Assembly: GCA_964508705.1 (NCBI GenBank)
Contig: CAZDUS010000001.1
Location: 208,619 to 272,618 of the forward strand
Reading direction: 5' to 3'
Source: CAZDUS01 sp964508705
GTDB lineage: Bacteria > Verrucomicrobiota > Kiritimatiellia > CAIKKV01 > CAITUY01
Length of the DNA stretch: 64,000 nucleotides
The position numbers and the translations under genes are program-made. The notes under the pieces are model-generated. The model did no database searches, was not told the DNA's origin, and saw nothing but the letters and a program-made list of their open reading frames with translations. Numbering within the stretch: position 1 is the first letter of the stretch; each line of letters opens with the position of its first letter. Below are positions 1 through 9,050 of this stretch, piece by piece.

Positions 1-806
1 ACGAAAAACCCGCAGGCCCAGAGGACCATGGTGGCGCCGGTGGAGGTGTCCCAATAGAAGGAGGACACCAATCCCAGGATGCCGGAGAGGATGCCAAGCG
101 CAATGGCGATGAGAATGTATTGCCGCGTATTGCGCGCCAGATTACGAGCCGTGGCCGCCGGTAAAATCAACATGGAATTAATCACCAGCAAGCCGACCCA
201 AGGCATGCTTACCGCAACCACCGCTGCGACCAGGATTGTGAAGCACAATTCCACTCGGCGGACCGGGAATCCCCGACTGGCGGCAATCGAGCGGTTTAGA
301 TGGACAAAAAAGAGTGAGTTGAAAAAGAAAACCCAAATGAGAAGCACCAGAAGAAGCAATCCTGCCAACCCGAGGAGTTCCACGGGCGAGATGGTCAAAA
401 TATCGCCGATCAGGTATCGGGAGAACCGGCCAAATCCCCCACCCCGCGAGAGCAGGACAATACCCAGCGAAACCACGAAGGCCATGACGAGCGCAATGGC
501 GGTGTCCGGCGGCGCGGAGCTATGACGGCGCATCACATACATAAGGACGCCCAGAAGCACGGCAAACCCGATAATCGCGATCAGGGGATCACGGAGTCCG
601 ATCAGAACACCAAGGGCCAGGCCGGTAAGCGTGGAGTGTCCCATGGCTTCTGAAAGAAAAGCCATCTGGTTGTTGACGACGAGGCATCCCAGCAGCGCGA
701 GAATCGGTGTGACCAGCAGGACAGCCAATAAGGCGTTTTGCATGAAGCCGTACTGCGCCCAGTCGAAAGGAATGAGTCCCATGATGTCGGCCCAAAGCGG
801 AATCAT
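1..806 (-). CDS. Metal ABC transporter permease, ZnuB/ABC-3 family (3' end cut by window)
   Basis: I translated the minus strand by hand: an open frame runs from ATG at 806 to the window edge, giving about 268 residues without a stop. It is almost wholly hydrophobic, with about seven or eight membrane segments, and contains family-typical stretches such as AFLSEAMGHSTLTGLALG near residue 50 and the late GLLVINSMLILPAATA, as in ABC-3 permeases that move zinc, manganese or iron across the inner membrane. Its ATG overlaps the stop codon of the upstream ATPase gene (ATGA), so the two are translationally coupled. The substrate-binding protein is not visible and may lie beyond the edge. Which metal is moved cannot be told from sequence. 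Confidence 0.9.
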   Translation of the reverse strand, partial: MIPLWADIMGLIPFDWAQYGFMQNALLAVLLVTPILALLGCLVVNNQMAFLSEAMGHSTLTGLALGVLIGLRDPLIAIIGFAVLLGVLMYVMRRHSSAPPDTAIALVMAFVVSLGIVLLSRGGGFGRFSRYLIGDILTISPVELLGLAGLLLLVLLIWVFFFNSLFFVHLNRSIAASRGFPVRRVELCFTILVAAVVAVSMPWVGLLVINSMLILPAATARNLARNTRQYILIAIALGILSGILGLVSSFYWDTSTGATMVLWACGFF

Positions 807-1642
807 GGTTGTCCCCCTCCCCTGTCGGCAGGAGATTCGCAATGGTTATGTCGGTGGGCATGGTCCAGAAGATGCCGGGCAGGGATTTCGTCATGCGTGA
901 AACCGAAACCGAAGGTTTTACGGATCAGGGGGTTCAACAGAACGTCACGGGGCGGGCCATCGCATAGGATGGAGCGGTCGAGTAAAATGATCCGGTCGGC
1001 GACGCGGGCGGCGGCGGCGAGATCATGGGAGACGAGCAGAATCGAGAGATCGAAGTCCGTGCGCATGCGCGAGACGGTTTGGTAGAAAAGTTCCGTACCC
1101 GCGCGATCCACGCCGGAAACGGGCTCGTCGAGCAATAGCAGTTCAGGGACAGGGATGAGGGCCAGCGCGAGGAAAACGCGCTGAAGCTGGCCGACAGAGA
1201 TTTCGGAGAGTTTGCGATCGAGCAATGATTCAGCGCCGACTATGGCGAGCGTCTCGCGTGTTTTGGCGCGAACGGAGGCGCGGGTTCCCAGCCAGAGCGG
1301 CCAGCGGGTTAATGAGGAGGCAAAGAAATCCATGACGGTTGTAGGTGACGTGTTGTCGATTTCCAACTTTTGCGGGACGTAGCCAATGCGGAGCGGTTTG
1401 GCGTTTTCAATATTGCCGCGATGGATAAACCGGAGTGAGCCCGAGTGAGGCAAGTCGCCGATCATTGCGCGGAGCAGAGAAGTTTTTCCAGCGCCATTGG
1501 GACCGATGACTGCGGTTAACTCCCCGCAATGCATGTGGAGATTCACATGCTCGAGGACAGGAACTCCTCCCAGGCTGACGCCGAAATCCACCAGTCTTGT
1601 GCAACAGTCGCCGCAGGAACGGATGGAACTGGGGACGTTCAT
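803..1642 (-). CDS. Metal ABC transporter ATP-binding protein, ZnuC-like
   Basis: This 279-residue ABC ATPase energises the permease encoded immediately downstream. Walker A (GPNGAGKTS) lies near residues 47-55, the signature as the variant ISVGQLQR near 148-155, Walker B (LLLLDEP) near 168-174, and the switch histidine (SHD) near 205-207. The C-terminus ends in a histidine-rich tail (HAHRHNH, about 261-267), which suggests metal handling. The N-terminus holds a Cys cluster (SCGDCC, 9-14) that is unusual for the family and could also bind metal (inference). It starts 9 bases after the small gene 1652-1918, so the three probably form one transcript. Confidence 0.9.
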   Translation of the reverse strand: MNVPSSIRSCGDCCTRLVDFGVSLGGVPVLEHVNLHMHCGELTAVIGPNGAGKTSLLRAMIGDLPHSGSLRFIHRGNIENAKPLRIGYVPQKLEIDNTSPTTVMDFFASSLTRWPLWLGTRASVRAKTRETLAIVGAESLLDRKLSEISVGQLQRVFLALALIPVPELLLLDEPVSGVDRAGTELFYQTVSRMRTDFDLSILLVSHDLAAAARVADRIILLDRSILCDGPPRDVLLNPLIRKTFGFGFTHDEIPARHLLDHAHRHNHCESPADRGGGQP

Positions 1643-1651
1643 AAAGGTGAG

Positions 1652-1918
1652 TTAGCCTGTTGTTTGTCCAGTGGCTGCTGCATGGCACCGTTTCACGAGC
1701 TGATAGTCGTCGTACGAGACGTTGCGGCGGTGGTAACGATTTTCCACGCGCTCCATCAGGTTGTTCCAATCATCCGTAGTGGGTGGCGTGGTGTAGTCCC
1801 ACCGCTCGTCGGTTTCGGCCTTGAACTGCCATTTAACCGCGCCACGACTTACGTTGACGCGTATTTCGCGTTTAACGCCGTCTTCGTTTTTTTCCACCCA
1901 GCAGATTTGTCGGTGCAT
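1652..1918 (-). CDS. Small conserved-looking protein of unknown function ahead of the metal transporter
   Basis: This 88-residue protein has no family I recognise. It is rich in charged and aromatic residues (WVEKNEDGVKREIRVNV, then WQFKAETDERWDY), has no signal peptide or membrane segment, and ends in a basic helix-like segment containing NRYHRRNVSYDDYQLVKR. It is the first gene of a tight minus-strand cluster with the transporter ATPase 9 bases downstream. The spacing argues that it is real and co-regulated with metal uptake. A structural or chaperone-like role is only a guess. Confidence 0.6.
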   Translation of the reverse strand: MHRQICWVEKNEDGVKREIRVNVSRGAVKWQFKAETDERWDYTTPPTTDDWNNLMERVENRYHRRNVSYDDYQLVKRCHAAATGQTTG

Positions 1919-2030
1919 GATAAGATTCGTTGGATATGAAGTGTTATTCTGTTAACGCGGCTTATGATAGCAACTCGCCACGTGCCTGCAATGAGGCATT
2001 TGGGGCGACGCGGAAACGGTAGAAAAATAA
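1919..2030 (-). promoter_or_regulatory. Probable promoter region of the metal transporter cluster
   Basis: This is the only non-coding interval upstream of the cluster 1918-1. It is AT-richer than its surroundings and holds partly dyadic runs of the TTATC/GATAA kind, but I could not match a Zur, MntR or Fur operator with confidence. Confidence 0.3.
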
Positions 2031-2053
2031 AGGGCGTCGACAAGCGACGCCCT
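2031..2053 (-). terminator. Rho-independent terminator of the lipoprotein gene
   Basis: Arms AGGGCGTCG and CGACGCCCT form a perfect 9-bp stem with a 5-base loop. Read on the minus strand it is followed by a T-rich run (TTATTTTTCT), 20 bases after the stop codon of the gene at 2074-2607. Confidence 0.8.
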
Positions 2054-2073
2054 ATGAGAAAGTGAGCAATGGG

Positions 2074-2607
2074 TTACGGCCAAGTGGTGTAAACCATATT
2101 GCTGCGCTGTTTTCCGTCGCCTGAAGTCCATGCAAACGCGACGCGTGTTCCTGAAGCGGGTGCGGAGAGGCCGTTATAACCATTATGGACGTTCTCGAGC
2201 AATTTGACGCCTTGCCCGCCCGTTCTAATCCAGTCGAATTTTCCGCCGCTCCAGCCGGAGCCATTCCACACAAAGAAATGGGCAAGCCCCATACTGGACC
2301 AAGGATAATGATCCCACGAGAAGGACACCTTGGCGCCGCCGTCTGTTATTTTTGCGGAAGTGAGTGTCATTACCTTGGTGGCGCCTTTGCAGCTAGGACC
2401 GCTACTGGTGTGCCATCGAATGGAGTCCCATTCGGCCTGGGCGGCAGTCTCGGCGGCTGTTTGGGTGCCGGTGTCTGTATCGGGCGAATTGTCCGTACCG
2501 GCGGAAGAATCCTCAGAGCTGGAGTCGTCGGTGACGCCGTCGGTACGTGTGTCAATTTCACACCCCATAGCGCCTATCAGAAGAAGAACCAGAAATAGTT
2601 TTATCAT
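2074..2607 (-). CDS. Secreted lipoprotein of unknown function
   Basis: The protein has 177 residues. It opens with MIKLFLVLLLIGAMGC, a lipoprotein signal peptide with a lipobox at IGAMGC (Cys16). An acidic, Ser/Thr/Asp-rich low-complexity linker follows (about residues 17-55), then a compact domain rich in Trp, Gly and Ser with a single further Cys (SGPSCKG). The layout suggests an outer-membrane-anchored beta-rich domain held away from the membrane by a flexible linker. I do not recognise the domain. The gene stands alone, with its own terminator at 2031-2053. Confidence 0.75.
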   Translation of the reverse strand: MIKLFLVLLLIGAMGCEIDTRTDGVTDDSSSEDSSAGTDNSPDTDTGTQTAAETAAQAEWDSIRWHTSSGPSCKGATKVMTLTSAKITDGGAKVSFSWDHYPWSSMGLAHFFVWNGSGWSGGKFDWIRTGGQGVKLLENVHNGYNGLSAPASGTRVAFAWTSGDGKQRSNMVYTTWP

Positions 2608-2728
2608 TTTTATCCCCTATTTTTGCTTTTTACCGCCTTGAGCAATACCTAATGAATATATTGAGCATAAATCATACCGAATTACGGAGGGGCAGGCAAT
2701 AGTAACCGGAAATTTATCGGGCAGGTAA

Positions 2729-4231
2729 TTAGAAGAGATTTCCGGGGTTCAGGAGTCCAGCGGGGTCGAAAATGCGCTTAATCTGTTTCATGGAGCGGAT
2801 GCCATCATCGCCCACCATTAGATGCAGCAGCGCAACCTTGAGTTTCCCGATGCCGTGTTCGGCGGATATGGAGCCACCCATATTAATGATGGCGCGCGCC
2901 CATTCGAGATAGAGCGCCTTACCGCGCGCGTAATCCTCCATCGTGCGGGATAAAATATTGACGTGGACATGGTTATTCCCGATGTGTCCGAAGATCACAT
3001 AGTCAAGGCCTGAGCTTGCAAGATCAGAGTGATAGATCGTCATCACTTTTTCCAGACAGTCATCCGGCACGGACATGTCGGTTCCTAGTTTGGTTAAGCC
3101 CGGATGGAGCTTGCGGCGTTGATCTATAGTTAGATTAACGGCTTCGGGCGTGGCGTGTCGGAATGTCTTCAGTGTTTCCAGGTCTTTAGGCGTGTCGGCG
3201 AACCAGCAGTCGTCCGGGTTCGCTCCGAGTGAGCTTAATGTTTCGGCGGCAAGGGCGATGGAGTCATCGATGGGGCTTGCTTGGTCGCCGTGGAACTCAA
3301 TGTAGATGGCGGTGTGGAACCGATCCGGCAGGGAGGGCAATTTCGAGAATGCAGGGTTATCTGCTTTTGCCAGGCGTAATAGGGCTAGAGCGTTGGCATC
3401 GAAGAATTCTATAGCCACGGGAGGTGTCGGGAGTGAGTGGTTGGCGTCGCCGCGCAGGAAGCGGACAAAATTCAAGGCGGCAGCTTCGTTTGGGAAGAAT
3501 GTTGTGAGCGCTTGGATACGAGCTGGCGCGGGTATTAATATAAGATCTATTTCGGTGACGATGCCGAGCGTGCCCTCCATGCCTATAAAGAGGTCTATTA
3601 AATCCATGTCCGACTGGATGTGATAACCGGCGGCGCTTTTGATGGACGGCGGAGAAGGCAGGACGGGCAATTCCCCGGTGACGGTATCGCCGGAATCTGT
3701 ACGAATGGCGAAGTGTTGGCCGCGTGCTTTCATGCCTCGTTCCAGGCGCATAGAGCGTCCGTCCGCCAGAATTACACGAAGGGCTTGTATCCATTGGCGA
3801 GTGGGGCCGTAATGATAGCTTTGAGCGCCAGAAGCATTACAAGCCAACATCCCGCCAATGGATGCGGAAGTTTCCGTGGGGTCCGGCGGGAAAAAGAGTC
3901 CATGTGGTTTGATTGCGGCGCGGATGTCCGACAACAAGGCACCGGGCTGAACGGTTATTAGATTGCCTCTCCGGATAGGTCCGATGTTGCTCATGCGGCT
4001 AAGGTTCAATATGAGGCCGCCCTCAGGAACGGCGCCAGCGGTGACGCCGGTGCGTGCGCCCTGTATGGTCACTGACCAGGAATGTTGGCGTGCGTCATGT
4101 AAGGCGGAACGTACATCCGCTTCCGTTCTTGGGAATGTGATAGCGACTGCTTGGCCGGATCTTCGCGACTCATCACGAAGATAATCTTGGTGCTCCGGTC
4201 CAACCAGCGAAATGGCTTGAGGATTATTCAT
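2729..4231 (-). CDS. FAD-linked oxidase/dehydrogenase, GlcD or D-lactate dehydrogenase type
   Basis: The protein has 500 residues, typical of the family that oxidises 2-hydroxy acids such as glycolate or D-lactate. The N-terminal half is the PCMH-type FAD domain (about 25-200), with VTIQGARTGVTAGAVPEGG near 53-71 and the GGMLACNASG motif near 127-136. The C-terminal half is the FAD-oxidase C domain, with a HIGNNHVHVN histidine cluster and the terminal signature ISAEHGIGK followed by FDPAGLLNPGN. No glcE or glcF partner and no ferredoxin domain are present, so it resembles single-subunit enzymes. The exact substrate cannot be told. Confidence 0.88.
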   Translation of the reverse strand: MNNPQAISLVGPEHQDYLRDESRRSGQAVAITFPRTEADVRSALHDARQHSWSVTIQGARTGVTAGAVPEGGLILNLSRMSNIGPIRRGNLITVQPGALLSDIRAAIKPHGLFFPPDPTETSASIGGMLACNASGAQSYHYGPTRQWIQALRVILADGRSMRLERGMKARGQHFAIRTDSGDTVTGELPVLPSPPSIKSAAGYHIQSDMDLIDLFIGMEGTLGIVTEIDLILIPAPARIQALTTFFPNEAAALNFVRFLRGDANHSLPTPPVAIEFFDANALALLRLAKADNPAFSKLPSLPDRFHTAIYIEFHGDQASPIDDSIALAAETLSSLGANPDDCWFADTPKDLETLKTFRHATPEAVNLTIDQRRKLHPGLTKLGTDMSVPDDCLEKVMTIYHSDLASSGLDYVIFGHIGNNHVHVNILSRTMEDYARGKALYLEWARAIINMGGSISAEHGIGKLKVALLHLMVGDDGIRSMKQIKRIFDPAGLLNPGNLF

Positions 4232-4305
4232 TGTTCAGGCGACAATCGCAATGTTTCAGAACAGACTATATGGTCGTAATAGACTAAACAGGCAGAAGTG
4301 GTTGA

Positions 4306-6192
4306 TTAGGATTTATTTTGTTTTCCCCTCTTGATGATCACAGAAAGGATTGATATATCAGCGGGCGTGATGCCAGAGATTCTGGATGCCTGGCCGATAG
4401 ATTCAGGGCGGATGCGTTTCAGCTTTTCGCGGCATTCAAACCGCATGATCTTAATAGAATCATAATCTATCCATTCTGGAAGGCGTTGATGCTCAATAGC
4501 TTGTGACTTCTCAAATTGAGCAAGTTCACGTTGGATATAGCCGGCGTATTTAGTTTCGATCTCCACTTGTTCGACAACTTTTGGATCTAAATTTCTGCTG
4601 TCCGGCAGATTGACGTAAGAGGTTCCAGGTCTTCGAAGCAACTGAGAAAGCGAGTAGCTCTGGCTGAAGGTTGTCTCAAGCCTAGCAAGCTCGGATTTAA
4701 TTTCAGAGGCCAGGCGTTCAGTCCTAGTAATGACGTTATGGCTATGAATGCCTATTTCCTTGGCGAACGGCAGCACTCTGAAGATGGTGTTATCCTGGCG
4801 GAGCAACAGCCTGTGTTCGGCTCGCGAGGTGAACATCCTGTAGGGTTCGTTGGTTCCCTTAGTTACCAGATCATCAATCAGCACTCCGATATAGGCATCG
4901 CCTCGTCCGAGGGTCAGAGCTGGGAGTCCATTGGTCTTTCGTGCGGCATTTACGCCGGCAATGAACCCCTGGCCTGCCGCCTCTTCGTAACCGGTGGTTC
5001 CGTTGATTTGTCCTGCGAAATAGAGATTCTCAACCAGTTTTGACTCCAGCGTGTGGAAAAGCTGGGTTGGATCAGAGAAATCATACTCGATGGCGTAGGC
5101 CCATTGACTAAACACGGCGTGCTCAAGCCCCGGTATTGAGCGGATCATTAGCTCTTGAATATCCTCTGGAAGGCTATTGGAGGTTCCATTCGGATAGATG
5201 TCTGGATGGTTGCGCCCTTCCGGTTCAAGAAAAACATGATGGGAGTCCTTATCGGCGAATTTAACGATCTTATCCTCGATTGAAGGACAATAGCGGACGC
5301 CGGTTCCAGTGATATTCCCGCCATACATAGAGCTCTTTGTCAGATTATCCCTGATGATGGCATGGGTTTGTGGGGTTGTGTGGGTAATAAAGCAAGGAAG
5401 TTGAGCGGTTCCCGGCGGCCAAGGGCGAAGGGATGAATGTTCCACGTAGAACATGGAGGGGGTGGTGACTGGAAAAGACTCATGTTCCACGTGGAACATT
5501 CGGTCCTCCCTGGCGGCTTCGGAAAAGAACATAGGGGGCGTTTCGCCAGCTTGCTCGGTTATAGACGACCAGTTGATGGAGTCTTTTCTAAGGCGAGGCG
5601 GAGTCCCGGTCTTGAGTCGTTCTATGCGAAACCCCAGCTGTTGGAGTTGAAGGCTGAGATCAATGGACGATGGCTCTCCTTTGCGTCCGCCTGGGAAGCT
5701 CTTTTGTCCAATGTGAATTGTTCCGCGCAGGAATGTTCCTGTCGTAATGATAACGGATTTTCCGTGAATTGATGCTTGGTCGGAAAGTTTAACCCCGCGA
5801 AGCTTGCCGCCTTCAATGTGTAATCCGTCGACTGTGGCTTCGATGAGGGTTAGGTTGTTTGAGATCTGGATCACGGCCAGCATTCGCCTTGAATAGGCGT
5901 CCTTATCGCACTGGACGCGGAAGGCTTGAACGGCTGGACCTTTCTTGGTGTTCAATGTGCGGAATTGGATGCCGGTATAGTCGGTATTGCGAGCCATTTC
6001 TCCGCCGAGCGCGTCCAGTTCACAAACAATATGCGACTTGGCGATTCCGCCTACGGCTGGATTGCAAGACATTCTAGCAACCGCCGCCTTTTCCATGGTG
6101 ATCAGCGCCACGCGGGATCCCATCCTGGCGGCGGCTAAAGCGGCTTCACAGCCGGCATGGCCAGCACCAATTACTATGACATCGTACTCCAT
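4306..6192 (-). CDS. mnmG: tRNA uridine-34 5-carboxymethylaminomethyl modification enzyme MnmG
   Basis: With MnmE this FAD enzyme makes the cmnm5 modification on U34 of tRNAs. I start it at MEYDVIVIGAGHAG (6192), 10 bases after the mnmE stop; the frame is open further upstream but only by overlapping mnmE. The 628 residues include the dinucleotide-binding GAGHAG at 9-14, RTGTPPRL, PCFITHT, YCPSIEDK, GQINGTTGYEEAAGQG and YRMFTSRAEHRLLLR, all diagnostic. Between PPMFF and LPCFITHT, at about residues 220-262, it carries roughly 30 residues more than ordinary MnmG. That insert contains MFHVEH (232-237) and MFYVEH (247-252), which are translations of two parS-like palindromes. Confidence 0.97.
   Translation of the reverse strand: MEYDVIVIGAGHAGCEAALAAARMGSRVALITMEKAAVARMSCNPAVGGIAKSHIVCELDALGGEMARNTDYTGIQFRTLNTKKGPAVQAFRVQCDKDAYSRRMLAVIQISNNLTLIEATVDGLHIEGGKLRGVKLSDQASIHGKSVIITTGTFLRGTIHIGQKSFPGGRKGEPSSIDLSLQLQQLGFRIERLKTGTPPRLRKDSINWSSITEQAGETPPMFFSEAAREDRMFHVEHESFPVTTPSMFYVEHSSLRPWPPGTAQLPCFITHTTPQTHAIIRDNLTKSSMYGGNITGTGVRYCPSIEDKIVKFADKDSHHVFLEPEGRNHPDIYPNGTSNSLPEDIQELMIRSIPGLEHAVFSQWAYAIEYDFSDPTQLFHTLESKLVENLYFAGQINGTTGYEEAAGQGFIAGVNAARKTNGLPALTLGRGDAYIGVLIDDLVTKGTNEPYRMFTSRAEHRLLLRQDNTIFRVLPFAKEIGIHSHNVITRTERLASEIKSELARLETTFSQSYSLSQLLRRPGTSYVNLPDSRNLDPKVVEQVEIETKYAGYIQRELAQFEKSQAIEHQRLPEWIDYDSIKIMRFECREKLKRIRPESIGQASRISGITPADISILSVIIKRGKQNKS
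5438..5453. promoter_or_regulatory. parS-like site 1, one mismatch in the palindrome
   Basis: TGTTCCACGTAGAACA matches the ParB-binding centromere palindrome class (consensus near TGTTTCACGTGAAACA; many phyla use CC/GG in place of TC/GA), with one base breaking symmetry. It lies inside mnmG and is translated as FYVEH. Confidence 0.75.
5483..5498. promoter_or_regulatory. parS-like site 2, perfect palindrome
   Basis: TGTTCCACGTGGAACA is a perfect 16-bp palindrome of the parS class, with its start 45 bp from the start of site 1. It also lies inside mnmG, in the extra segment absent from typical MnmG proteins. Confidence 0.85.
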
Positions 6193-6202
6193 TGGATTAG
6201 TT

Positions 6203-7573
6203 CTATTTGCCAATACAGAATCTTGAAAAAACGCTTTGAAGAAGTTCGTCGTGGTATAGCTTCCCGGTGACTTCACCGAGAGTTTCAAGGGCAGAGCGTA
6301 GTCTTGAGGCAGCCAAAGTCGGCTCTGGCTGATTCGAGGAAATCAAGAGATTAGCTTCTGTGATGTCTTTTAAGGAAAGCACCACCAGCCGACGATGGCG
6401 CTCGGATATCGTTGATTGATGATTACAACTGTGGAGCTTTGATAACTTGTCACCGATCAATTGCTGGATTTCTGGAACGGCATCGTCGGTGAGTAGGGAG
6501 CATGATATATGAGACAAAGTAGTCATAAATGACTTATTTGATTCAAGTGTTCCATTGTCCAGTTTGTTTGCCACCACGATGATTTTGTCGAAGGCCTTTT
6601 CGTTGAGATGGGCGATGTCCTCGCTGTCGATGGGCAGGGAGCCATCTATCATATATATTAGTACGTCAGATTTCTGAACGAATTGCCTGGCGCGTCGGAT
6701 ACCTTCGCCTTCGATCTCGCAGTCAGTTTGACGCAACCCGGCGGTATCCACAATTCGGACTGGATAGCCATTGATGACCATGTGATCCTCAATTATGTCT
6801 CGCGTTGTGCCCGGCATGCGATTGACAATAGCCCTGTCCATGCCAAGGAGGCGATTTAGCAGTGTCGATTTGCCGGTATTGGGCTTTCCTCCTATGACAA
6901 TAAGAGCGCCATCCCGTAGAACGTGTCCTTCATCCCAGGTTTCCAGAAGCGATTTTAACCGGTCCTCGGAGGCCTTCAGGCGGTCCCTGATAGAGGTCAT
7001 TACCACCGGTGGAAGATCGTCGTCCGAAAAATCCAATGTGGTTTCGAGGTCGGCGGCGATGGTGAGTACTTCATCATAGATAATGTCGAAGGTGCGGCTA
7101 AGGTCGCCTTCCAGTTGCTCCAACGCTGATTTTGCGGCTCGGTCCGAGCGTGCCCTGATCAAATCGAGAACAGCTTCGGCCTGTAATAAATCAATTCGGC
7201 CATTCAAGAAGGCGCGTTTTGAGAATTCACCCGGTTCGGCGATTCTAGCGCCCGTTTCGACCACGCAACGCAGGATGCGCTGAGCGGCGGCTCCGCCGCC
7301 GTGTCCCTGGATCTCAATGGAATCTTCACCTGTATAACTATGTGGCGCGCGATAAATAAGGAGAATGACTTCATCGGCGACTTCTTGATGCGCGATAATA
7401 TGGCCATGCACGAAAGACCCAGGAGCGCGTTGCGAGGGCAGGGGCCCAACGCCGCGAAAGATGCGATCCGCGACCGTCAGGCTGTCCGGTCCGGAAACAC
7501 GAACGATGGCGATCGCGCCTTCGCCCGGTGCAGTGGCGATGGCGGCAATGGTGTCACTATCGGAGTTCTTCAT
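6203..7573 (-). CDS. mnmE: tRNA modification GTPase MnmE
   Basis: This 456-residue GTPase is the partner of MnmG in tRNA U34 modification. Its N-terminal tetrahydrofolate-binding domain opens with DTIAAIATAPGEGAIAIVRVSG and holds the GGGAAAQRILRCV stretch. The G domain has the P-loop GGKPNTGKST (about 222-231), a G2/G3 region with PGTTRDI and DTAGLRQ, and NKLD as G4. The C-terminus ends in FCIGK, the conserved cysteine motif. It is followed after 10 bases by mnmG. This gene pair often lies near the replication origin, which fits the parS-like sites. Confidence 0.97.
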   Translation of the reverse strand: MKNSDSDTIAAIATAPGEGAIAIVRVSGPDSLTVADRIFRGVGPLPSQRAPGSFVHGHIIAHQEVADEVILLIYRAPHSYTGEDSIEIQGHGGGAAAQRILRCVVETGARIAEPGEFSKRAFLNGRIDLLQAEAVLDLIRARSDRAAKSALEQLEGDLSRTFDIIYDEVLTIAADLETTLDFSDDDLPPVVMTSIRDRLKASEDRLKSLLETWDEGHVLRDGALIVIGGKPNTGKSTLLNRLLGMDRAIVNRMPGTTRDIIEDHMVINGYPVRIVDTAGLRQTDCEIEGEGIRRARQFVQKSDVLIYMIDGSLPIDSEDIAHLNEKAFDKIIVVANKLDNGTLESNKSFMTTLSHISCSLLTDDAVPEIQQLIGDKLSKLHSCNHQSTISERHRRLVVLSLKDITEANLLISSNQPEPTLAASRLRSALETLGEVTGKLYHDELLQSVFSRFCIGK

Positions 7574-7892
7574 CGCGCGAATTATCCCAAAAACTTTTTA
7601 CAAGTCCATGCCAGCGTTTTGAGGGACTGGGACTCCTATTACCCGGACATCAACCATGTCAGCCTATAGGAACGTCGGCGCATGGAGTTGGCATGAGCGG
7701 AGGCCGGAGCGACGACGATGGCTGTGATGTGATGGTTTTCTGAAGGGGCCGTTGTTCTTACCAATAAATATTAGGTGGCGTAGAAGCCAAGGGCAGGGAG
7801 AACCAATGGAACCGGGAGCCTCGTGTTCAAGGATGAACACTATATTGTGGTGCGCAAGCTATCCAGTGCGCCGGAGGCTCAGGTAAGTAACG
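7574..7892. other. Intergenic stretch with no recognised gene
   Basis: This 319-bp gap lies between the mnmE start and the end of the beta-propeller gene. It holds only short frames without family resemblance, and I saw no structured RNA, terminator or repeat that I could name. It presumably includes the mnmE promoter. Confidence 0.5.
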
Positions 7893-9050
7893 TTAGCGGC
7901 CAATGCACCAGAGGTGCTTCAAGGTCCGGATATACATGCGGGTGCCGGAAAAGACAGGACACGCACGGAATTTCTCCAGATTATTCAAGGCAACAAATTC
8001 ATAGGTCCGCCCGGTTTTAACGACAGCGGTTATTCCTTTTTCGCAGGAAAGGAAGACATAATCCCCTGCCAATGTCGGGCTCTGATAGGTGATATCAAAA
8101 TTGAATTTGTTTGTGAAAACCACGGAACCGGTGGCTTGATCGAGCACGTAGAAGAGACCCTTTTCGTTGATGGCATAGACCAACCCGTCATGAATAACCG
8201 GGGTGGCATAGTAGCGGGCTTTGGATTCATCTAGTTTGATTTCGGGCCAAAGAGGAGCGGGTTTGTCCGAGAGAGAGGAAGGCAACGTGAAGGCTTTGGG
8301 CTTATCATAGATATAATAGAGAACACCATTCACGAGACATGGGCTGTTAAAATCCAGCGCAGGAAGGCCCTGTTCTGGAAATTCCTGGCCGGAAGCCGCG
8401 TCAAACGCCTTGCCCTTGCAGGTGTAAAGGATGTCTTTTCCACTGATTTTGGCAACTACGGGAGTTCCCCATTTCCAACCAGTTTTGACCTTCCATTTCG
8501 TCACTCCGGTGTTCGGGTCCAGGCCGTAGAGGTTCTCGAACTGCACGGCCAGCACATCGCCAGCCAAGCGCGGGGAGATGCAACTGCCCCATTTTTTGTG
8601 AGGAGGTACCTCGAGAAATGTTTCCCAAACTTTCTTTCCGGAGATATCCCAGCAAGCCACCACGCCCTGCCCGAACACCATCCAGATCTTTTTGCCGTCG
8701 CTACAAGGTGTTGCGGAGGTGTAACCATTGTCTGCATGGGTTTCCGGCGCCATGGAGGGTATGTTTGTTATTGCATCCTGCCAGAGGATGGAGCCGTCCT
8801 TGGCGGAGAGGCAGATCAGCGAGGCTGGCTCGGCGCAGGTGAAGATCAGGTCGCCTACCAGCAGGGGGCTGGCGTTGGACCAATTTGTGAAAGCGGTTTT
8901 CCAAACGACGTTATTGGTTACGGACCAATGCAGGGCAGGATTGGCTTCAGGATAAAGGCCTGATCCATCGCCGCGAAATCCAAGTGGGGTGGCAGCAAAG
9001 CATGATCCCGCTAATCCAAGAATGATGGCAGACGTAATAACTCGGTTCAT
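7893..9050 (-). CDS. Secreted PQQ-type beta-propeller repeat protein
   Basis: The 385 residues begin with a signal peptide (MNRVITSAIILGLAGSCFA). The mature part is built from PQQ-like repeats with recurrent blades such as GDLIFTCAEPASLICLSAKDG followed by ILWQ, and later GVVACWDISGKKVWET and LDPNTGVTKWKVKTG. Proteins of this kind fold as eight-bladed propellers; some act as enzymes, others (BamB-like) as scaffolds. No PQQ-dehydrogenase catalytic motif is evident, so a scaffold or binding role in the periplasm is more likely (inference). It appears monocistronic. Confidence 0.85.
   Translation of the reverse strand: MNRVITSAIILGLAGSCFAATPLGFRGDGSGLYPEANPALHWSVTNNVVWKTAFTNWSNASPLLVGDLIFTCAEPASLICLSAKDGSILWQDAITNIPSMAPETHADNGYTSATPCSDGKKIWMVFGQGVVACWDISGKKVWETFLEVPPHKKWGSCISPRLAGDVLAVQFENLYGLDPNTGVTKWKVKTGWKWGTPVVAKISGKDILYTCKGKAFDAASGQEFPEQGLPALDFNSPCLVNGVLYYIYDKPKAFTLPSSLSDKPAPLWPEIKLDESKARYYATPVIHDGLVYAINEKGLFYVLDQATGSVVFTNKFNFDITYQSPTLAGDYVFLSCEKGITAVVKTGRTYEFVALNNLEKFRACPVFSGTRMYIRTLKHLWCIGR

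Noticed and set aside
1919..2030. Zur/Fur operator upstream of the metal transporter
   Set aside because: The dyad-like AT-rich sequence does not match a consensus well enough to name the regulator.
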